From Saccharina japonica (lineage: Eukaryota; Sar; Phaeophyceae; Laminariales; Laminariaceae), in the NCBI GenBank assembly GCA_008828725.1, contig MEHQ01002595.1, forward strand, positions 310,001-374,000: a stretch of DNA of 64,000 bases, given 5' to 3'. Below are positions 36,189-44,954 of this stretch, piece after piece. The notes under the pieces were generated by a model that made no database searches, was not told the origin of the DNA, and saw only the letters and a program-made list of their open reading frames with translations. Position numbers and translations under genes: made by a program. The stretch's first letter is position 1. Each line of letters begins with the position of its first letter.

Positions 36189-36568
36189 GTCGCCCCGATG
36201 GTCTAGAGGTAACCTCGAACGCTTCTGAACGTTGATGCCTGGAGTTCGAATCTCACGTGGGTCGGACTTTTGAGTTTATTTGCAAAAATAAATAATAAAC
36301 GGAATCAACTGCTGAGAGCGCCAATTAATAGTAGGGTGGGTAGGCACAATTCGATGCGAGTCGACGAGGGAAGGAAAGGCTGAAGTCTTCTCGCGATAAA
36401 AATGCAAGGCAAGAACCGTAGTGGGGGAGGAGGGAGAGGAGCCTACTTTGTGACCCCGGATCTGAGTTACGACTAGGGAGGAGAGAGAAGGGAAGGGCGA
36501 AGATAATAAATGGGATGGACAAAAAAAAATAAAAAAATAAAAAATAAAAAAATAAAAAATAAAAAAAT
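36189..36568 (+). repeat. SINE copy 1, full length
   Basis: tRNA-like head GTCGCCCCGATGGTCTAGAG with Pol III box A (TGGTCTAGAGG) at 36199 and box B (GTTCGAATCTC) at 36244. The body runs through GCGATAAAAATGCAAGGCAA, GAACCGTAGTGGGGGAGG, CTACTTTGTGACCCCGGATC and GGGCGAAGATAATAAATGGG to an A-rich tail. The same head, body and tail recur inverted at 55342-55686 and 56708-57034. Confidence 0.85.
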
Positions 36569-36591
36569 AGATAATTCAACATTGGCCAATC

Positions 36592-36876
36592 TCATCCGCC
36601 ATTGGCCAATCTCGTCCACAATCGGCCAATCTCATCCACCATTGGCCAATTTCCTCCGTCATTGGCCAATCTCATCGACCATTGGTCAATCTCATCCACC
36701 ATTGGCCAATCTCGTTCTACCATTGGCCAATCCCATCCACCATTGGCCAATCTCATCGACCATTGGCCAATCTCATCCACCATTGGCCAATCTCATTCTA
36801 CCATTGGCCAATCCCATCCACCATTGGCCAATCTCCTACTACCATTGGCCAATCTCATCCACCATTGACCAATCTC
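36592..36876 (+). repeat. 20-bp minisatellite with CCAAT boxes
   Basis: About 14 units of CCATTGGCCAATCTCATCCA, with small variations (TTTCCTCCGT, CTCGTTCTAC). Each unit contains the palindrome ATTGGCCAAT, a CCAAT box on both strands. It starts directly after the SINE tail. Confidence 0.85.
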
Positions 36877-36978
36877 ATAGGCGTACCATGAAAAAAATTG
36901 AAAGACGTGACTGCGATGCGACTAATAGTAGGTAGGGAAAGCGCCTCCGGTCAGGAGCATACAAATAGCCAGTAACAG

Positions 36979-37126
36979 TACGGGGGACCTAGAGTAATTA
37001 CTCGTAGGACCAAACATTGTTCGTGAAAATGTAAAAATAGGGGAAAATATAGGTTTTTGTGTAAACCGTAGGCCCTATTTAGTCCTTTTTAGTCCTATTT
37101 AGTCCTATTTACTATGGTCCCCCGTA
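36979..37126. repeat. MITE-C, complete
   Basis: Ends TACGGGGGACCTAGAGTAA and TTTACTATGGTCCCCCGTA. Interior has GGACCAAACATTGTTCGTG and TTTTTGTGTAAACCGTAGGC. About 150 bases. Confidence 0.75.
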
Positions 37127-37808
37127 AGAAATATCCAGTCCGAAATAAATTGGCGTTCTCAAGAAGTGGTTACTCGTATATACCCCCTCTCGCAACACGA
37201 GTCGCATTGTCTCCTCTGCAGCGGCTCCGTTGCTTCCGGCAGACCAATCAAACCTACCGGGGGCATTGATCGTGCCTCCCCTCTCTCGGGGCTGTTCAGA
37301 TACAGATATCGGGCGTATTTCAAACAACTTCGACGGAATGGTTGAAGATCGACTTGACTTTTAAACCCCGTCAATGCTAACCTTGAACACGACCGCTAGA
37401 TAAATTTCTCGGAATTTTACATGTAGAATCTCGGAATGTTATACCGGGTATATATCGGATGTAATGACGAGCTATTAATAGTATGGGCCTTTAACCATTG
37501 TGCCAAAGATGAGCTAAGCCGTCAGGCACTACTGCTGTTCAGGCCGATCCCACTCTGACTCCGTACGTAGCACCAGGTAAGGTATACCGGTATCACTCTA
37601 TTGATAGTAGACGCATGTTGTGGTTTGCCCACCGCGAGCGCGAGCGACGCAAAAGCGTGCGAAACAACATCAAAGCCCATCGAAGACAAGAAAAAAAAAA
37701 CTGATACGACTCAAAAAAAAAAAAAAAAAAACGCTGCGAGCAGGGGACCGCGTTTTTTTACCCCTTGAGTGCCCACCCCCCTAATGGGCTAAACAATAGT
37801 GTACTATA

Positions 37809-38405
37809 ACGGGGGAGCATAGTAAGGGTCGTTCTTATCGAGCAACTTTTTCCCAAAATTTCCAAAAAAATAATAATAAATAAACAGGAAAATCAAGAAA
37901 AAACAGGATTTATTTGGAAATTTGGAATTTTTACAGAGGGCAATTTTTTTTTGGAAGGCTTCGCATTCCAAAATTTGGAAATTATTTTTGGAAAAATATG
38001 GAAGTCCTAAAAATTGAGCGAAAAAAATATTTGGAAATTTTGGAAAAAAGTTGCTCGATAAGAACGACCCTAACTATAGAGTAAATAGATAGGACCTACG
38101 GTAAACACAAAAACCTGCAAAAAAAACTTTTTTGCACTAACAATCCCTGTCTGTTCGCGTGTTCTACCAGTCTACCAGCACCGTTCCGTGCGGTATCCAC
38201 TTGGTATTCCCACAAGCGCGATCAACTAGACAAAGCCCGTTGCTGCAAGTGAGCTACGTGCTCAGCCAAAGAATATGAACCTTAACGCCAAATTCTCTCT
38301 ATAACAACAAACTACAGATTATTCTTATATCGGTTTCCGATCACAAATAATATTTTCCTTTTTTCACTAACAATAATTGGTCCCTTATTTACTACGGTCC
38401 CGCTT
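37809..38405. repeat. MITE-C carrying a Harbinger-like MITE
   Basis: Left end ACGGGGGAGCATAGTAA; interior GGACCTACGGTAAACACAAA after the insertion; right end ATTTACTACGGTCCCGC. The insertion occupies 37826-38070. The second half is longer than in other members. Confidence 0.6.
37826..38070. repeat. Harbinger-like MITE (245 bp, TAA duplication)
   Basis: Terminal repeats GGGTCGTTCTTATCGAGCAA and its complement, flanked on both sides by TAA (37823-37825 and 38071-38073). The interior is AT-rich and largely self-complementary (AAATTTCCAAA/TTTGGAAATTT). A 3-bp TWA target site and GGG ends are hallmarks of PIF/Harbinger elements. No transposase is present. Confidence 0.75.
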
Positions 38406-38612
38406 AATAAAGCCAAAAGAGAATCCTAACGCAAAAAAAATAACAGCAGACAGGTCGGTCCTCTGTTAGAACAAAGCAGGACTTGGTATTATATGTACGT
38501 ATATAGCAAACAAAAAAAAGCAAAAATACCGGTGGTACTCTCCATCACGTCCTACAAAGCAGTATCACCATATATATAGCATATTTTCTCTCCAGTCGAC
38601 CCACGTACGTAG

Positions 38613-38822
38613 GTAGTATCTCTGTATCGTAGTTTTGTGACCACATAACTTGTACCGGTATCTCTCCACGTAGTATCTCTGTGTCGTAGTTTTTGTGACC
38701 ACATAACTTGTACCGGTATATCTTTAAGATGAAGAATCGGCACAGACACTGGTTGTGCTGGATGCTGGATGCTCGACGGGTAGAAAAAACGGTTTAACGT
38801 GAAGGAAAAAAGCACACACACG
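38613..38822 (+). repeat. Repeat G with internal 57-bp duplication
   Basis: GTAGTATCTCTGTRTCGTAG occurs at 38613 and 38670 as a 57-base tandem. It is followed by AAGATGAAGAATCGGCACAG, TGCTGGATGCTCGACGGGTA and CGGTTTAACGTGAAGGA. Related copies: 53178-53312 (+) and 54516-54613 (-). Here it sits just inside the SARAF intron next to the donor at 38837. Confidence 0.65.
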
Positions 38823-38837
38823 CATACATACACACAC

Positions 38838-39233
38838 CTGAGGAAGGGGTTGGTTCGCCGCGCTGTGGCTTCTGCCGCCCGCCGCCGCCGCCGCCGCCGC
38901 CGCCGCTGCTAACGCTGCCGCCCCCCCCGCCACCGCCGCTCCCGCTCCCGCCATTGCCGCGGTGGTACTCGCCGAAGACCGACTCGTCGTCGCCCCGACC
39001 ACCACAGCATCTGGAAACTCTTTTGTTCCGTGGCCAGATTTGTGCTCCTCATTACCGCCTTTGGCGTCATGTTCATCGTCATGTCCATCGTCATGTCGTC
39101 CCCCGTAGGAGGCGTGTTTTTCTAGGTCGTCGAAGGGGATGGCGGTGGCGAGGACGGCTTCGGGGTAGGCGCCTCCAGGCAGCGCTTTGTACGGCGGAGG
39201 CGGCGCCCTGTCTGCCATGGCGTTTTTCTTGCG
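38838..39233 (-). CDS. SARAF-like protein, cytosolic exon
   Basis: Acceptor AACCAACAG precedes 39233 and the exon is exactly 132 codons, phase 0 to phase 0. It continues the basic stop-transfer residues after the membrane helix (LRK then RKKNAMADRAPPPPYKALPG). Next come GGAYPEAVLATAIPFDDLEK, a His/Asp-rich stretch (DDGHDDEHD), SGHGTKEFPDAVVV and a long alanine run, ending ANQPLPQ at CAG followed by GTGTGTG. Animal SARAF also has a PPPY-type proline patch after the helix. A methionine within the exon (39218) could suggest a separate short gene, but the exact splice fit makes an internal exon more likely. Confidence 0.75.
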
Positions 39234-39705
39234 CTGTTGGTTTTGTGCACGCGCGGCAACCAAAAACAAACACAAAACGAAACAGAAAGAGCCCCGTGGT
39301 GTATGTAGGCGGTGGGGGGGGGGGGGGGGGGGTGGGGTTTTAGGGGGAGCGGGGGAGTCGTGGGGCAATTAAGGCGTGTTGTGTCATGGTAGAGGGGTTT
39401 ATGTAGTACTAGTATGCTTACTCGAGAACCTTACCTTTACGTGCACTATTTTGCCAGTAAAAATACCAGTCTGGGCGTAAACATAAGGTAAGCTTGGAGC
39501 TTTTGCCGACATGTGAATGCCCCTTGTATTTACAATCAGACTGGTAACGCGTTTTCGTAGTCAAAATCGAAGCGCATCGACAGTAGTACAATACCAGAAC
39601 ATGCTTTCGTGGAAACAATAAATGAACCTTTTAGAGGCTAACTGTCTCTGAATTGAAGACGAGACAACACGGCCGTGTATGCTATTGTTGACGCCAAATG
39701 CCCAT

Positions 39706-39813
39706 TACAGGACCTACGATAAACACGAAGCACCTATTAATACCAGGTATATATATATTTACCTAATTTTGGTAAAACAATAGTTTGGTCCCTATTTACT
39801 AGGCTCCCCCGTA
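39706..39813. repeat. MITE-C fragment
   Basis: GGACCTACGATAAACACGAA, TTTGGTAAAACAATAGTTTG and CTATTTACTAGGCTCCCCCG; the left terminus is missing. It lies within the SARAF intron before the cytosolic exon. Confidence 0.55.
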
Positions 39814-40212
39814 TTACCCCGAAAGACGAAATGCACACAAATCAGGATGCACGCCTCGGTGCACAACGAGAAGAAAAAAAAAAACAGCAAGAAGATGAGA
39901 CTGAAACACCGCGTCGCAGCGAACGGTGAAAGCGACCGCCAACTTCTAAGGGGGGGACTAAATACTCTATCCTTTTATGGCAGACGGGCACATGCTCGCA
40001 GCCCACACGCAACCAAAAGGACACACACGATACTACAACAGCGACACCACGTGGCTCCCGAAGCGAGGCAGGCGCCTTTACCGGCCTTTGTTCCACAAAT
40101 CGTACATACCAGGTACCAGATAATAAAATAGTACCAGGTATGATTTCTTGCCGTTTTCGTGTTTTTGGGTATTTGTTTTTATAAAAAATCACGAGAAGTC
40201 GCCGACCCAGGC

Positions 40213-40239
40213 CAACCCTAACCCTAACCCCAACCCTAG
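40213..40239. repeat. Short interstitial telomere-like repeat
   Basis: AACCCTAACCCTAACCCCAA then CCCTAG, about four CCCTAA units. Too short to be a telomere; probably an interstitial relic or chance slippage. Confidence 0.5.
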
Positions 40240-40455
40240 TCCAGGCCAAGGCTCGACCCGTGCGCGGCTTCGCCTCGCCGCGCCTTTTTGGACAATCTGA
40301 AACAACATGTGCGGACCTCCACAAAAACTGTAATATATTTGGTACTTTATATGGTACGATTTGTGGGTCAACAAGAGCACTGGCAAAGGCTAATGTACGA
40401 AGACGTGTTGGAGTGCCGGTATCGGTATCATAGACCGTTTACGGCGCGTACCCAC

Positions 40456-40522
40456 CTTCCTCAAGCAGCCGCAGCAGCAGATGAAGGCCAGGGCCATCAT
40501 GATATACGCAAACGGTCCGCTG
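40456..40522 (-). CDS. SARAF-like protein, transmembrane exon
   Basis: A 67-base exon after the acceptor TTGTTCTGGCCCAG. Its first base completes the AG left by the preceding exon (Ser), then SGPFAYIMMALAFICCCGCL and RK, ending phase 0 at AAG followed by GTGGGT. The 15-20 residue hydrophobic stretch with four Cys, then basic residues, fits the single membrane span that separates the luminal domain from the cytosolic tail in SARAF. The luminal linker before it is shorter than in animals. A cut three bases later (after CCCAGCAG) would keep the frame. Confidence 0.78.
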
Positions 40523-40538
40523 CTGGGCCAGAACAACA

Positions 40539-40773
40539 AGGTAGGGTAGGGTAGGGTAGGGTAGGGTAAGGTAGAATAGGGCAGGGTAGGGGTAGGGTAG
40601 GGTAGCGTAGGGTAGGGTAGGGCAGGGCAGGACAGGGCAGGACAGGGTAGGGCAGGGCAGGGCAGGGCAGGGCAGGGCAGGGCAGGGCAGGACAGGACAT
40701 GGCAGGACAGGGCAGGGCAGGGCAGGGCAGGGCAGGGCAGGGCAGGGCAGGACAGGGCAGGACAGGGCAGGGC
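40539..40773. repeat. 5-bp minisatellite GGGTA / GGGCA
   Basis: About 45 units. The first third is mainly GTAGG, the rest mainly GCAGG with scattered GACAG variants, so two sub-blocks of different unit are visible. It lies in the 431-bp intron between the luminal and membrane exons of SARAF, only ~17 bases from the acceptor. The complementary strand (CCCTA/CCCTG) is pyrimidine-rich and may serve as the splice-site tract. Long Leu-Pro-Cys frames here are artefacts. Confidence 0.85.
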
Positions 40774-40953
40774 AGTAGCGCCACCATAAGAGCAACTATT
40801 ATTTCTATCATATCTGCCACTGTATATTATGCACGAGTTAGGGTTAGCAGAGGCTCTGAAAACTTTCAGACTGCACCACAAACGCCTACGCAAAGGCCGC
40901 TCAAACACAAGAGTACTGCTGTACCAACTGTAGCATGTCGAACGGCATCCTAC

Positions 40954-41123
40954 CTTGGGACTGTGCCGTCGAGAGTATAAAAGAGGGCGCAGCTTCCGAC
41001 GAGCACGAAGGGGTCGTTCTGGTAGGAGTATCCCTCGCACGACACCTCGATAGACCCCAGCCAAACGGACTGCGGGAGGCCGGAGGACGTGCACGCCCAC
41101 CGTGGCATCATGTTGTCGCCCAC
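40954..41123 (-). CDS. SARAF-like protein, luminal domain exon 2
   Basis: Store-operated calcium entry regulator family (PF06682). SARAF is an ER membrane protein that in animals restrains STIM-Orai calcium entry; its role in algae is unknown. The frame, phase 0 after ACCAG, reads VGDNMMPRWACTSSGLPQSV, then GSIEVSCEGYSYQNDPFVLV, then GSCALFYTLDGTVP. It ends with AG before GTAGGA, in phase 2. W-x-C, VSCEGY and GSC.L.Y.L are the hallmark positions of the family, with three of its conserved cysteines. The preceding exon supplies C-R-N-Q-G directly before VGDN, as in other members (C.N.G). Confidence 0.85.
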
Positions 41124-41324
41124 CTGGTCACCGTGTGAGTCCATTACACAAAAACGTACCAGGTAGGAACATATGTTTAGCAGGGGAAAGGAGGCGGGGG
41201 TACTATTTCTGGGTCGATATTGTAGGGATGGGAGGGTCTATGGTGTTATTGTGCCAGAAATAGTATTGCTGCTGTAAAAAAGACGGAAAACATATTCAAG
41301 ACGCTACTCGTACAGTAATACTGA

Positions 41325-41443
41325 GGCCCATAGTAAATTCTAGTAAATAGGACCTGCGGTACAGACAAGAACCTATCCATTTACCTATTTTTACTAACAA
41401 TATTTGATCCTATTTACTAGTGTTTACTACAACAGCCCCTGAA
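41325..41443. repeat. MITE-C member
   Basis: CCCATAGTAAATTCTAGTAA, GGACCTGCGGTACAGACAAG and TTTTTACTAACAATATTTGA; the outer ends are degraded. Lies in the SARAF intron. Confidence 0.6.
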
Positions 41444-41865
41444 ATAGTATTTTATTTTATTTTTTTACCGCAGGGGCCCCTTCATACGTTGTTTTTCACT
41501 GACTATTCGACAACGGTGGTGAGCGAAAGTCACCACGTACTACGATTATACAATAGATTAGCAATGAATACCTGTTCCGGTTTAGCTGACAACTTTCCTC
41601 CTACACTACTCGTATGTATATCTGTGTTGCTGTATATACTACTATTTAATACTATAAATAGTAATTAAAATGGGAGTGGTGGTATTCGACGAATTGTGTC
41701 AGCCTTTTCATTCTGAATGAATAACGCCCTGCACATTGTCGGAAGGCAATTAATAGTAATTAATTGCTTAGGCAGCATACTCGTCGTGCCCACTAAGGGG
41801 AGTGATACAAATAGTAAGATAAACAAAACGTTCCTACGTATATATTGCAGCAGCAGTATATTGCA

Positions 41866-42024
41866 GCAGAGATGGCCCCTCTATAAATATATACTGCCGG
41901 TTGAGTAGTGCGGGTGTCCGCTATATATATCGTGCCGGTGAAATCGATTGGCAGAGATGGGGATTAAACCAGTGTGGTATACAGTGTGCGGAGTAGTGAC
42001 GGTACCATAGAGAGAGGCCATCGC
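41866..42024. repeat. MITE-D-like element
   Basis: Left end CAGAGATGGCCCCTCTATAA; the complement of the right end reads CGATGGCCTCTCTCTATGG. Interior markers (GCGGGTGTCCGCTATA, GTGCCGGTGAAATCG, CAGTGTGGTATACAGTGTGC) are the complement of the 34.3-35.0 kb array unit. Confidence 0.6.
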
Positions 42025-42044
42025 TGAACACGGAAAAAAAAACG

Positions 42045-42158
42045 TAATGAGCGCCCCAAGTGTTGGAGGTGTCTCCAATAGGAGTAGGAACGGTGCTCCG
42101 TCTCGAACGGGGTGCGTGGCCAATGGTCAAATGACTAAGGCAAGCATGAAAAGAGTAC
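42045..42158 (-). repeat. Repeat E, minus strand
   Basis: TAATGAGCGCCCCAAGTGTT, GTGTCTCCAATAGGAGTAGG and GACTAAGGCAAGCATGAAAA; here without a long homopolymer, ending at GTACGGG next to a MITE-B. Confidence 0.65.
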
Positions 42159-42535
42159 GGGAAAGGTAGAGGTGCACAACGTTTGTTTCTGAGGGTTAAC
42201 CCTTATAGGACTGGAGTCCCGTTTTGGGGACAAATTACTTACAATTAGAGTGGTTTGTCCCCAAAAAGGGACTGGAGTCTTGAATGGGTTAAGGTCGCTC
42301 GAGGCGCTCTATACCTCAATCGAATACTGTTTTTGGACGAAAACAAAAAGTGCTACGTATGTACGTATATACCCGATAGTATCAACAATTCCGTGGCCTT
42401 AAGGTTAACAAAAATGAAAACTACTGTAGTGCAACACAAGAAAGAAAATGAAATTCCGACGATTTCCCCACCAGTCATAAATAATTTCAGTCAAAACGTG
42501 CTATTAATAGGAGTACCTCTATCCTAGCACGCGTC
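42155..42535. repeat. MITE-B with MITE-A2 inside
   Basis: Left terminus GGTAGAGGTGCAC; interior GCGCTCTATACCTCAATCGA and AATTCCGACGATTTCCCCAC; right terminus TACCTCTATCCTAGCACGCGTC. MITE-A2 is at 42196-42292. Located in the SARAF intron, 87 bases from the next exon. Confidence 0.7.
42196..42292. repeat. MITE-A2, best-preserved copy
   Basis: TTAA, CCCTTATAGGACTGGAGTCC, the paired core TTGGGGACAAATTACTTAC ... GTTTGTCCCCAA, then TTGAATGGG and TTAA. Perfect TTAA on both sides and CCC...GGG ends, as in piggyBac-type elements. Confidence 0.8.
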
Positions 42536-42621
42536 GGCCGCGCCCGCCCCCCCCTCTCCGCCCCCCGACCCACTAACCCCCTTCCCCCCTCCCCTCGGCC
42601 ACGGCTTTGTAATTCTCTCAC

Positions 42622-42730
42622 CCCTTGGTTCCGGCATGTCGCGCTCGAAAACTGGTACTCCTTTCCACGCGGACAACCCGCCGTACCCCCTTCTTCGCAG
42701 TTTAGCTGAGGGATGGCCTTCGTGCGCCGG
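42622..42730 (-). CDS. SARAF-like protein, luminal domain exon 1
   Basis: After a strong acceptor (a run of T then GCAG at 42731) the frame reads RRTKAIPQLNCEEGGTAGC, then PRGKEYQFSSATCRNQG, ending phase 0 at GGG followed by GTGAGA. This is the conserved start of the SARAF luminal domain: basic pair, P-Q-L-x-C, G-G-T-A-G-C, then C-x-N-x-G leading into the next exon. The first base completes a codon from an upstream exon (phase 2) that should carry the signal peptide and the RDV..LTL..G.YTT segment. I searched 42.7-52 kb on the minus strand and did not find it. Confidence 0.85.
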
Positions 42731-42820
42731 CTGCAAAAAAAAAAAAAAAGGTAACAAAATTTGGCGGGGAAAGCAAGAATACGTTGGTTAAGGCTAACGC
42801 TAAGACTAAAAGAGAGGTGT

Positions 42821-42984
42821 TTAACCCCTTAAGAACTGATCCCACGTACTTGCGGACAAACTACTTGGAATTAGTGTGGGACAAGCTTTTTAGTTCTAAA
42901 TGGGTTAAGAACTGGTCTCACGTATCTGGGGACAAACTACTTGGAATTAGTGTGGGATAATGTTTTCAGTTCTGAATGGGTTAA
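42821..42984. repeat. Two MITE-A1 elements sharing one TTAA
   Basis: First copy 42821-42908, second 42905-42984. Both carry GGACAAACTACTTGGAATTA and GTGTGGGA, and end TGGGTTAA. The TTAA at 42905 ends one and begins the other, and the second has lost its leading CCC. Confidence 0.75.
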
Positions 42985-43070
42985 GGTTAAGGTTAAGGCT
43001 AAGACTAAAACAGGTGTTTAAGGCCAAAGGTGAAAGGTCATGGTGAAGGTTTTGGTTAAGGCAAATAAGC
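42985..43070. repeat. AAGGYT hexamer-like array
   Basis: Degenerate GGTTAAGG/GGCTAAGA repeats immediately after the MITE pair. The same array type recurs at 43607-43690, 44044-44202 and 44291-44560. Confidence 0.55.
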
Positions 43071-43686
43071 CCCTGTTTGAGGCTTGGTTACAGTATACAG
43101 GGAAAGGCTGACCAATGCAAAAGGACGATTATTGCAAGTCGACAGTGGGTTATTCACTCCGTAATGCGAAAGTCATCGGACACTATTTCGCAGCAGTTTA
43201 TATACGTATATACGTATGTATTATTAGTTATTAATAGTATTATTCCAGTTGCCATCTGAAAAACGTGCAGCTCTTGTTTCAATCATACCATCATACCATT
43301 CAGATGCACTTTCATCAATCATCTCTGAATACTTGACAAAATTCAAACTTATACCAGCAACGCAGTCCCCCTTATGAATTATGAATGGCTTTACCGACTC
43401 CTCACCAACGTTTCACCAATCAAATCTGAATACATAGGGTGACATGCACTTGTGCCTTTGAATAAAAACAATGTACCACTGCTGTATTATGAATGTATTA
43501 AGAATGTACTTCGTATGAATGCATGATATAATGAATAGTAGTGTGTCCCCAAAAAGGTAGGTGCAAGCATAAACGGGGTGCATTTAAGAGTCTACCGGTA
43601 GGTCAAGGGCAGGCCTTCAGGTTCAGGGCCAAGGTAAACGTCAAGTTGCAGGTTAAGCTTAAGCTAAAGGCTAAGGTTAAGGCTAA

Positions 43687-44043
43687 GACGCGTGCTACGA
43701 TAGAGGTAGAGGTATACCTTTTTCTGGCTTTTTTGGCTGCTACCTTTTTCTGAATGGCCTATTAAAGTATTAAAGGCGCCTTAACCCAAAATCGTCCGAA
43801 TGTGTCCATTCTTGTGTTACACGATTTTTCCTTAAGAACTACTTGGAATTAGTGCGGGATTTTTTTTTCAGTTCTGAATGGGTTAAGGCCATCACATTGT
43901 TCATCGGGTATCATAATAGCTATTCTGGTTTCCTCTCGAATCCGGTTTTGACTTACAACAGTATTACTTGTTGTTAGTATAGACCTCCTCGAGTGAGGAG
44001 CCCGAGAAAAAAAAAAAGAGTGCACCTCTACCGTAGCATGCGC
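43687..44043. repeat. MITE-B with truncated MITE-A1 inside
   Basis: Left end GACGCGTGCTACGATAGAGG; right end GTGCACCTCTACCGTAGCAT then GCGC. The interior has AAAATCGTCCGAATGTG and CATCGGGTATCATAATAGC. MITE-A1 at 43832-43886 has lost its left third. Confidence 0.7.
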
Positions 44044-44560
44044 CCTAAGGTTAAGCTTAAAGTCAAGCTTAAGGGTCAAGTGTAAGGTCAGGTTGAGGGT
44101 CAAGGCTAAGGTCAGGTTAAGGGTCAAGGCTAAGGTCAAGCTTAAGGTTAAGGCTAAGGCTAAGGCTAAGGCTAAGGCGAAGCTCAAGGGTCAAGGTTAA
44201 GCTTAACCCCTTAAGAACTGGTCCCACGTATTTGAGGACAAACTACTTGGAATAAGCATGGGATAAGTTATTCAGTTCTGAAAGGGTTAAGCTTAACGTT
44301 GAGGTCCGTTTAACTTTAATCTGAAGGTCAGATTAAGGATAAGGGTTAAGGTCAAGGCTAAGTTAAGGTTAATGGTATGGTTAAGTTCAAGCGACGGCTA
44401 AGACTCAAGTCAAGGCTGAGCTCAAGGGTCGAGAGTTAAGTTCAAGGTCAGGTCACGGCTCAAGGTTATGGTTAAAGTCAAGGTCGGCTTAAGGCTAAGG
44501 GTTAAGCTCAAGCTCAAGATCAATATTCAGCTTAGGTTAACGTTAAGATTGGCGGGAAAT
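44044..44560. repeat. Long degenerate AAGGTT/AAGGCT array with MITE-A1
   Basis: About 500 bases of six-base units (AAGGCTAAGGTCAAGGTTAA type), interrupted by a MITE-A1 at 44203-44290 with TTAA on both ends. The unit creates many TTAA sites. Leu- and Lys-rich open frames here are artefacts. Confidence 0.75.
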
Positions 44561-44860
44561 CGAACGATAAACAGCCTTTTGAAGCCATCGCAACTGCTCC
44601 CAGGTCTGAACACGATCGACCCTCGCCAATTGCAATATTGTGGTACTGTTTGTTGCTTTTCTCTTCTCAGAGTATAGAGTTTTGGTGGGTCTCTGGAATA
44701 TCCCGCACTAAAGTTCGATTTTAGGCTAATCTAGAATGTATCTGGTCAGCTACCGGGAGCGCGAACCATGCGCGAAATCAGACCTACTGAAACTGCTGTC
44801 TGCATTTATACTCTTAATATGAAGAATACTCCTATGATACACCTACATATAATACGTCTA

Positions 44861-44954
44861 TGACGGGAAACCATACGTAGTGCAAATAGGGATATATATA
44901 TACGAAGTGCGTTTTTGGGTATATCGTAGGTTCTATTTGCTGTGGCCCCCCGTA
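44861..44954. repeat. MITE-C, short member
   Basis: ACGGGAAACCATACGTAGTG at one end and TGTGGCCCCCCGTAAC at the other; interior GGGTATATCGTAGGTTC. Confidence 0.55.

Noticed and set aside
36189..36262. A tRNA gene at 36189-36262, and others at 55620-55686 and 56965-57034 (-).
   Set aside because: Boxes A and B are present, but the 3' side does not pair with the 5' end as an acceptor stem, and each is followed by the same non-tRNA body and A-rich tail: SINE heads.
40213..40239. A chromosome end.
   Set aside because: Only about four CCCTAA-type units, with ordinary sequence and a spliced gene on both sides.
40390..41100. A 236-codon frame rich in Leu-Pro-Cys on the minus strand.
   Set aside because: It runs through the 5-bp minisatellite, where a five-base unit keeps frames open. 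The true coding parts there are the two SARAF exons, in spliced form.
43849..44187. Leu-Ala-Leu-Thr and Lys-Val-Lys repeat proteins.
   Set aside because: Products of the AAGGTT/AAGGCT hexamer array read in different frames.
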